Part shown: in pieces, positions 6,507-10,660 of the stretch
How the letters are laid out: the number at the start of each line of letters is the position of its first letter
Position numbering within the stretch: position 1 is the stretch's first letter
Source of the DNA: Comamonadaceae bacterium
GTDB lineage: Bacteria; Pseudomonadota; Gammaproteobacteria; Burkholderiales; Burkholderiaceae_C
Length of the DNA stretch: 10,660 nucleotides
Reading direction: 5' to 3'
NCBI GenBank assembly: GCA_947458345.1
Contig: CANHBU010000029.1
Location: 1 to 10,660 of the forward strand
Notes under the pieces: generated by a model
Told to the model about the DNA's origin: nothing
Database searches by the model: none
Seen by the model: the letters and a program-made list of their open reading frames with translations, nothing else
Made by a program: the position numbers and the translations under genes

Positions 6507-7799
6507 ATGACCCCTCTGCGCGTCCTTACCGGTATCACCACCTCCGGCACCCCACACCTGGGCAACTATGTCGGCGCCATCCGCCCAGCGGTGCGGGCCA
6601 GCTTGCAGCCGGGGGTGCAAAGTTTTTATTTTCTGGCCGACTACCACGCGCTGATCAAGGTCGGTGAGCCCGAGCGCATCGCGCGATCAACGCTGGAGAT
6701 TGCCGCCACCTGGCTGGCCGCCGGCCTCGATCCCCAGCGGGTGACCTTCTACCGCCAGTCCGACATCCCCGAGATCCCGGAGCTGACCTGGTTTCTGACT
6801 TGCATGGCGGGCAAGGGGCTGCTCAACCGAGCCCATGCCTACAAGGCTCAGGTCGACAAGAACCTGGCCGGCGGCGCCGATGCCGATGCCGACGTCACCG
6901 CAGGCCTGTTCATGTACCCGGTGCTCATGGCTGCCGACATCCTGATGTTCAAGGCCCATCAAGTGCCGGTCGGGCGCGACCAGATCCAGCACATCGAGAT
7001 GGCGCGCGACATGGCGGCGAGCTTCAACCACCTCTATGGCGAGCACCTGGTCCTGCCGGAGGCAGCGATCGAGGAGACGGTGGCCACGCTGCCCGGGCTC
7101 GACGGTCGCAAGATGAGCAAGAGCTACGACAACACGATTGCGCTGTTTGCGCCCCCGCAGGTGCTGCGCAAGCAAATCGCCAGCCTGGTCACCGATTCGC
7201 GCAAGCCGGGCGAGCCCAAGTCCACCGAAGGCTCGGCCCTGTTCCAGATTTACCAGGCTTTTGCCAGCGAGCCAGAGACCCAGGCGATGCGCCAGGCCTT
7301 TGCCGAGGGCATCGCCTGGGCCCAGGCCAAAGACATGCTGTTCGAGCGCATCGACCGCGAAATTGCGCCCATGCGCGGCACCTACGACAGCCTCATGGCC
7401 CGACCCGCACAGATCGAAGAGATCTTGCGCGCCGGCGCAGCCAAGGCGCGCCAGCTGTCCCAGCCCCTGATGGCGCAGCTGCGCCAGGCCGTCGGACTGC
7501 GCGATCTGAGCGCGGTGGCGCAACAGGTGGCGCATGCGGCGCCCAAACACGCGGCGCCGAGCATCAAGCAATACCGCGAGGCAGACGGGCGCTTTTTTGT
7601 CAAGCTGATCGACGCCGACGGCACGACCCTGTTGCAAAGCCTGGGTCTGGACTCGCCGCGCGAGGCCGGCACCCTGGCCGCCCGCCTGCGCCAGGGCGAT
7701 GCCTCAGTGCTGAGCCACCCGGCCCTGCAGCCCGGCGCGCCACTTCCTGCCATCGAGCAAGCCCTGGCCAGATTGCTGAGCCTCTCCCAGAGCGCATAG
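6507..7799 (+). CDS. trpS: Tryptophanyl-tRNA synthetase with C-terminal extension
   Basis: A class I aminoacyl-tRNA synthetase that charges tRNA-Trp with tryptophan at the cost of ATP. The N-terminal Rossmann core shows LTGITTSGTPHLGNYVGAI at 7-25, where PHLGN is the HIGH motif. AGLFMYPVLMAADILMF at 132-148 and VPVGRDQIQH at 153-162 line the tryptophan and adenylate pocket, and KMSKS is at 202-206. The catalytic part ends near residue 335. At 430 residues it is about 95 longer than E. coli TrpS (334). The extra C-terminal part contains IKQYREADGRFFVKLIDADG at 353-372, then LLQSLGLDSPREAG at 375-388. That pattern is reminiscent of the small DUF1508/YegP-type module, an uncertain resemblance. 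A downstream palindrome begins at the second base of the stop codon. Confidence 0.97.
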   Translation: MTPLRVLTGITTSGTPHLGNYVGAIRPAVRASLQPGVQSFYFLADYHALIKVGEPERIARSTLEIAATWLAAGLDPQRVTFYRQSDIPEIPELTWFLTCMAGKGLLNRAHAYKAQVDKNLAGGADADADVTAGLFMYPVLMAADILMFKAHQVPVGRDQIQHIEMARDMAASFNHLYGEHLVLPEAAIEETVATLPGLDGRKMSKSYDNTIALFAPPQVLRKQIASLVTDSRKPGEPKSTEGSALFQIYQAFASEPETQAMRQAFAEGIAWAQAKDMLFERIDREIAPMRGTYDSLMARPAQIEEILRAGAAKARQLSQPLMAQLRQAVGLRDLSAVAQQVAHAAPKHAAPSIKQYREADGRFFVKLIDADGTTLLQSLGLDSPREAGTLAARLRQGDASVLSHPALQPGAPLPAIEQALARLLSLSQSA

Positions 7800-7820
7800 T
7801 TGTAAAAATGTTTTACAACT
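7798..7820. repeat. Perfect palindrome with 10-bp arms overlapping the trpS stop codon
   Basis: The left arm AGTTGTAAAA (7798-7807) and right arm TTTTACAACT (7811-7820) are exact inverse complements around ATG. The arms are AT-rich, unlike the surrounding DNA. It could be a dimeric-regulator operator or a hairpin at the 3' end of the trpS mRNA. There is no T tract after it, so a simple intrinsic terminator reading on the plus strand is not convincing. Confidence 0.75.
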
Positions 7821-7823
7821 GCA

Positions 7824-7863
7824 ACCCGGCTGCACCGGGTCAACCCGCTGCGATCGCCAGCGG
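7824..7863 (+). terminator. Two GC-rich stem-loops after trpS, possible terminator region
   Basis: ACCCGG (7824-7829) pairs with CCGGGT (7835-7840) around a five-base loop. CCGCTG (7845-7850) pairs with CAGCGG (7858-7863) around a seven-base loop. With the palindrome just before them they form three hairpins in 66 bases. Neither is followed by a run of T, so Rho-independent termination is not shown; protection of the trpS 3' end is equally possible. Confidence 0.35.
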
Positions 7864-8052
7864 CGGATGACGGCATTCACATTGGAGAAAATTACCAAAA
7901 ATGAATTTCTTCAGCCCCAAATTGGTGCTCTGCCTGGCGCCTTTGTGACACATGTCGTGCGGGCAATTACTAATCCGAAAGCATACGATTAGATCTAAAA
8001 TTGTAAAAATTTCTCAAGACCTCTGGTTGGCGAACCTCATCGGCCCAAACCC
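7864..8052. promoter_or_regulatory. AT-rich upstream region of the response regulator gene
   Basis: This gene-free stretch is visibly richer in A+T than the rest of the window and should hold the response regulator promoter. It contains an inverted pair CTAATC (7970-7975) and GATTAG (7987-7992) 11 bases apart, and a second exact copy of TTGTAAAAAT (8001-8010) also present at 7800-7809. TAAAAT at 7996-8001 is a possible -10. GTGACA (7945-7950) with TACTAA (7968-7973) at 17-bp spacing is another, weaker promoter candidate. No Shine-Dalgarno sequence precedes the ATG at 8053. The active promoter cannot be chosen from sequence alone. Confidence 0.4.
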
Positions 8053-8634
8053 ATGACCATCTTTGTTGTTGACGACCACCCGCTGCTGCGCGAAGCGCTG
8101 GTGATGATGATCCGGCGCCTGAACGGCTCGCTCAATGTGGTCGAGCTCGACCGCATGGCGGCCATTGGCCCCGCGGTGCAGACCCACGGCAAGCCCGACC
8201 TGATTTGCCTGGACCTCAAGCTGCCCGACACGCACGGGGTATCGGGCGTGCGCGAGCTCAAGCAGCAGATGCCCGAGGTGCCGGTGTTGGTCCTGTCAGC
8301 GGCAAGCGCGCAGGACTTCGAAGATCTGGCCCTGGAGGCGGGAGCCCAGGCCTTTTTGACCAAAGCGGCCGGCGCCACCGAAATCAGCAACAAACTGCGC
8401 GCCTTCATGCAAAAGGAAGGCCAGGAGCCGCCTGCGGCACCAGGCAAACTGTCCAAGCGTCAAAAGCAGTTGCTGCATATGCTCGACAAAGGCCTGAGCA
8501 ACCGCGACATCGCGGCGCAGCTGGAGATCAGCGAACACACGGTCAAGGTTCATCTCTGGCGCCTGTTTCGCAGGCTCGATGTCAAGAGCCGGTCGCAGGC
8601 CAGCCACCTGGCGCGCTCACAAGGTCTGGTCTAG
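8053..8634 (+). CDS. NarL/FixJ-family response regulator (orphan)
   Basis: A 193-residue two-component regulator. The receiver domain (about 1-120) has the acidic pair DD at 7-8, the phosphorylation site Asp54 in ICLDLKLPD at 51-59, the switch Ser82 in VLVLSAAS at 78-85 and the conserved Lys104 in FLTKAA at 101-106. A short linker (about 121-131) leads to a LuxR-type helix-turn-helix at about 132-190: LSKRQKQLLHMLDKGLSNRD, then IAAQLEISEHTVKVHLWRLF and RRLDVKSRSQA. All key phosphorylation residues are present, so it should be phosphorylatable and DNA-binding. No histidine kinase gene lies on either side within the window, so its partner is unknown. The preceding region is AT-rich with inverted repeats, which could include an autoregulatory site. 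The envelope-protein gene starts 67 bases after its stop; regulation of that gene is a guess from position. Confidence 0.93.
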   Translation: MTIFVVDDHPLLREALVMMIRRLNGSLNVVELDRMAAIGPAVQTHGKPDLICLDLKLPDTHGVSGVRELKQQMPEVPVLVLSAASAQDFEDLALEAGAQAFLTKAAGATEISNKLRAFMQKEGQEPPAAPGKLSKRQKQLLHMLDKGLSNRDIAAQLEISEHTVKVHLWRLFRRLDVKSRSQASHLARSQGLV

Positions 8635-8638
8635 CACC

Positions 8639-8660
8639 CCTGCGCCGCCAGAGGCGCGGG
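8639..8660 (+). terminator. GC-rich hairpin after the response regulator gene
   Basis: GCGCC (8642-8646) pairs with GGCGC (8653-8657) around a six-base loop. The stem extends outward through a T-G wobble and two more G-C pairs. No T tract follows. It could be a weak terminator or attenuator between the regulator and the next gene. Confidence 0.3.
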
Positions 8661-8665
8661 ACGGG

Positions 8666-8671
8666 CACAAT
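8666..8671 (+). promoter_or_regulatory. Possible -10 hexamer upstream of the triplicated envelope protein gene
   Basis: CACAATCGGGCG resembles the hexamer-plus-spacer sequences before other genes in the window, but here the ATG (8702) is 30 bases further on. Transcription from it would leave a leader of about 24 bases. There is no clear -35 box and no Shine-Dalgarno sequence near the ATG. Confidence 0.3.
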
Positions 8672-8701
8672 CGGGCGAGCCTTCAAACCCAGTCCAGTCC
8701 C

Positions 8702-10303
8702 ATGCGCAACATACCCGCCTTCACACCGGTCCAAGCGGTCCAGCCGGTCCGACCGCCCCACTGCGCCCGTCTCGGCCTGTGGGCCGGGCAGGCGCTCATC
8801 TGGCTGAGCCTGAGCACTGCCGCGGCCTGGGCCGAGCAGGCACCGGCCTTGAGCACGGGCAGCTGGCGACTGAGCAACGAAACTTGGCAACTGCCCCACG
8901 CCGAGACCATGGGCATGATTGGTGGCAACGTGCTGCTGCAGGTCCATCCCCATCTGAAGTTGGGCGTGGGCTCCTACGGCGCCGTGCGCGGGCAACGCGG
9001 CGGATTCATTACCCTGGGCCTGGCCGCCGAAGGGCGCTGGCCGCTCGATCCGGACTGGGCGCTGGAAGCCGGTGCCTTTGTCGGTGGCGGCGGCGGCCGG
9101 GGCGGCGCCACCTTGGCCGGTGGCGGCCTGATGCTGCGCAGCCATCTGGGCTTGTCTTACGAACTGCGCAGCTGGGGTCATCCATCGGCTCGCTTGAGCC
9201 TGGGCTATTCGCAGGTCGATTTCCCTTCCGGGGTGATTCGCAGCCGTCAGCCCTACATGGCCTACGAATACGATTTCAGCAGCCCCCTGCTGCCCGGCTG
9301 GCAAAGGACGGCCGAGACAGGCACCGCCTCGGCCCTTGATGCGCCGGTGCGGGCCCAGGCTTTTTCCTTGACCGCCCGCCACTACCGGATCGCCGCGGGC
9401 GTGGTGCAAGACGATGGCGCAGCCCAGCACCCGACCATGGAACTGCTGGGCGCCCAGTGGATCGCCCAGCTCGACGAGCGACGCTACCTGCGTCTGCACG
9501 CCGAAGGCGCGATGGGCGGACGCAGCACCGGCTACATGCAGATCCTGGTGGGCGGCGGCTACCGCTGGCCCCTGGGCAGCGGCCGCGCCATCAAGCTCCA
9601 GGCGGCCGCTGGACCGGCCGGCGGCGGCAAGGTGGACACGGGCGGCGGTCTGCTGATCGAGGCCGGTGTGGCGCTGGAGCAGCCCCTGAGCCGGCAGTTC
9701 TCGATCGAGATGGGACTGAGCCGACTGCAGGCGCCCTCGCGCAGCTTCAAGACCGATGCGATCGACCTCAAGCTCACCCACCGCTTCGGGATCCCGAGCG
9801 TGAGCGCGCACGCCGCGAACATGAAGGCCTGGGACAGTCGGGCGCTGCGCCTGCGCACCATCAACCAGCGCTACAGCGGTGCCTCGCCCGACTGGCGCAC
9901 CCTGCCCGACCTGGCCGTGGACAACCTGGGCATTGCGCTGGACCACTTTGTCGGCGATGCGGGGCAAGACAGGCGCTGGTTTCTTACCGGCCAGGGGCTG
10001 GCTGCGCACACTGGCAAGGCGGGGGCTTACATGACGGGGCTGTTCGGCGCAGGCATCCAGCAAGATTGGGGGGCGCGCTGGTTTACAGAACTCGAGGGCC
10101 TGATCGGCGCGGCAGGCGGCGGCGGGCTGGCCACTGGCAACGGCTTCGTGCTGCAGACCAACGCCAGCGCCGGCTACCGGCTCAACCCCCAGCTGTCCCT
10201 GCTGGCCAGCGCCGGTCGCATGAGCGCGCCGCGAGGCACCTTCAGAGCCGATGTCATCGGCCTGGGGCTGGCCTGGCAATTTACCGGGCTGGCCCAGCGC
10301 TAA
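8702..10303 (+). CDS. Secreted, probably outer-membrane beta-rich protein with three tandem modules
   Basis: I do not recognise a named family. The 533-residue product begins with an export signal: a long N-terminal region, a hydrophobic core at about 24-43 and a likely cleavage after AAAWA (about 40-44) before EQ. The mature part consists of three similar modules at about 52-192, 219-362 and 380-527. Each has alternating polar/hydrophobic strands, a glycine-rich turn (GGGGGRGG at 128-135, GPAGGGKVDTGGG at 304-316, GAAGGGGLATGNG at 469-481) and a closing strand ending in an aromatic residue (YDF, HRF, WQF). Alternating strands and terminal phenylalanines suit outer-membrane beta-barrel segments. 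The ATG at 8702 is the only start giving a clean signal peptide; the frame is open further upstream inside the regulator gene. It lies just downstream of an orphan response regulator. The function is unknown; surface barrel or autoaggregation-type roles would be guesses. Confidence 0.8.
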   Translation: MRNIPAFTPVQAVQPVRPPHCARLGLWAGQALIWLSLSTAAAWAEQAPALSTGSWRLSNETWQLPHAETMGMIGGNVLLQVHPHLKLGVGSYGAVRGQRGGFITLGLAAEGRWPLDPDWALEAGAFVGGGGGRGGATLAGGGLMLRSHLGLSYELRSWGHPSARLSLGYSQVDFPSGVIRSRQPYMAYEYDFSSPLLPGWQRTAETGTASALDAPVRAQAFSLTARHYRIAAGVVQDDGAAQHPTMELLGAQWIAQLDERRYLRLHAEGAMGGRSTGYMQILVGGGYRWPLGSGRAIKLQAAAGPAGGGKVDTGGGLLIEAGVALEQPLSRQFSIEMGLSRLQAPSRSFKTDAIDLKLTHRFGIPSVSAHAANMKAWDSRALRLRTINQRYSGASPDWRTLPDLAVDNLGIALDHFVGDAGQDRRWFLTGQGLAAHTGKAGAYMTGLFGAGIQQDWGARWFTELEGLIGAAGGGGLATGNGFVLQTNASAGYRLNPQLSLLASAGRMSAPRGTFRADVIGLGLAWQFTGLAQR

Positions 10304-10309
10304 AGCGGC

Positions 10310-10329
10310 GCCTGGCCAGAAGGCCAGGC
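10310..10329. terminator. Perfect 8-bp GC hairpin between convergent genes
   Basis: GCCTGGCC (10310-10317) pairs exactly with GGCCAGGC (10322-10329) around the tetraloop AGAA. It begins seven bases after the stop of the 8702 gene and lies between convergent genes, so it could serve as a terminator in both directions. No T tract is present on either side. Confidence 0.55.
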
Positions 10330-10399
10330 CTGCTGCGCTGAACCCCCGTCATGGCGTGGATTGCCGCGTCGCTGGCGCTCCTCGCGGTAACAAACCACC

Positions 10400-10477
10400 T
10401 GATGAGGGGCAGGGCAATGATGGATCGCGCAGCGAAGAACCGCGCAGTGACGGACCGCGCAATGAAGGGCAGCGACC
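10400..10477. repeat. Degenerate 15-bp tandem repeat in the convergent intergenic region
   Basis: Units at 10418-10432 (TGATGGATCGCGCAG), 10433-10447 (CGAAGAACCGCGCAG), 10448-10462 (TGACGGACCGCGCAA) and 10463-10477 (TGAAGGGCAGCGACC) share a period of 15. An 18-base related unit precedes them at 10400-10417. The rest of the gene-free stretch 10304-10514 contains only the hairpin at 10310-10329. An open frame with serine-arginine repeats on the minus strand here is a by-product of the repeat. Confidence 0.6.
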
Positions 10478-10514
10478 TGCCAATTCTCGCGATAACGGGT
10501 TTTCCAGGGCCGAT

Positions 10515-10660
10515 TCAGCCGCGGCCGCGGCCCAAAGCGCGGGCAAAGCCCTGCTTGATCCGGTCAATCTTGCGCGCCGATTCTTCATCTCGGCTGGCAT
10601 TGCCCAGAGCATGCCGCACGAACACGAAGAGCAGCAGCGCAAAGCCCGCAGCCAAGGTGG
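10515..10660 (-). CDS. C-terminal end of an unidentified membrane protein (start beyond window)
   Basis: On the minus strand, 48 codons run from the window edge to a TGA at 10515-10517. The text is a hydrophobic segment, LAAGFALLLFVFVRHAL, then a charged tail NASRDEESARKIDRIKQGFA ending in a basic glycine-arginine stretch. This looks like the last membrane helix and cytosolic tail of a membrane protein. Codon composition is ordinary for the window. I do not recognise the family; the start and most of the protein lie outside. Confidence 0.6.
   Translation of the reverse strand, partial: TLAAGFALLLFVFVRHALGNASRDEESARKIDRIKQGFARALGRGRG

Noticed and set aside
7798..7820. TyrR-type operator
   Set aside because: The TyrR box is TGTAAA-N6-TTTACA; here the spacer is five bases, and no tyrosine or transport gene follows.
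7901..7948. A 15-codon ORF (MNFFSPKLVLCLAPL) upstream of the response regulator, possible leader peptide
   Set aside because: The GGAG before it is 13 bases away, too far for a good ribosome site. It has no run of regulatory codons and no paired attenuator hairpins.
8582..10279. A 565-codon minus-strand open frame opposite the triplicated envelope protein gene
   Set aside because: The plus-strand product has a signal peptide and internal homology; the minus-strand text is low-complexity Ala/Gly/Gln/Arg without structure.
10349..10642. A 97-codon minus-strand open frame with Ser-Leu-Arg repeats
   Set aside because: Its repeats are the translation of the 15-bp intergenic repeat, and it overlaps the better-supported C-terminal coding frame ending at 10515.
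1..10660. Mobile elements, CRISPR arrays, toxin-antitoxin pairs, tRNA or rRNA genes
   Set aside because: No transposase or integrase motifs, regularly spaced identical repeats with unique spacers, or recognisable RNA gene sequences were seen by reading both strands. A tRNAscan or Rfam search would be needed to exclude small RNAs.

Overview
The window is GC-rich (roughly two thirds G+C), densely coded chromosomal DNA. Gene content, protein style and neighbourhoods (Lol permease next to an RpfE-like gene and recJ; an RNase AM-like gene with yciO, a site-2 protease and trpS) suggest a betaproteobacterium, most likely Burkholderiales and possibly Comamonadaceae. This placement is inference from gene families, not from a marker gene.

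Layout. At 1-377 (minus strand) is the N-terminal part of a LolC/LolE-type lipoprotein-releasing permease, cut by the window edge. It diverges from a plus-strand pair at 451-3170: a conserved RpfE/COG4255-like protein, then recJ, joined by an ATGA overlap. A 177-bp gap carries a degenerate 11-bp tandem repeat. Next, at 3348-5766, come a PHP phosphoesterase of the RNase AM/YciV type, an EamA-family transporter (4-bp overlap) and a YciO-type Sua5/YrdC-domain protein. A zinc site-2 protease (M50, 5811-6482) and tryptophanyl-tRNA synthetase with a C-terminal extension (6507-7799) follow. A 253-bp intergenic region, partly AT-rich, then holds a perfect 10-bp-arm palindrome, further hairpins and a repeated 10-mer. 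It precedes an orphan NarL/FixJ response regulator (8053-8634) and a secreted, probably outer-membrane protein built of three copies of one module (8702-10303). A strong hairpin and a 15-bp degenerate repeat separate this from the C-terminal end of an unidentified minus-strand membrane protein (10515-10660).

How the genes work together. Most of the window is housekeeping: lipoprotein export, recombination and repair (RecJ), RNA 5'-end processing or nucleotide turnover (RNase AM-like), a tRNA-modification paralogue (YciO), intramembrane proteolysis and tRNA charging. The accessory-looking part is 7800-10303, where an orphan regulator lies just upstream of an uncharacterised triplicated envelope protein.

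The two most interesting observations are these. First, five transcription-unit starts, on both strands, have a -10-like hexamer exactly six bases before the start codon and no Shine-Dalgarno sequence, which suggests leaderless mRNAs. Second, the 8702-10303 protein has a threefold internal duplication. No clear mobile element, CRISPR array, rRNA or tRNA was seen.
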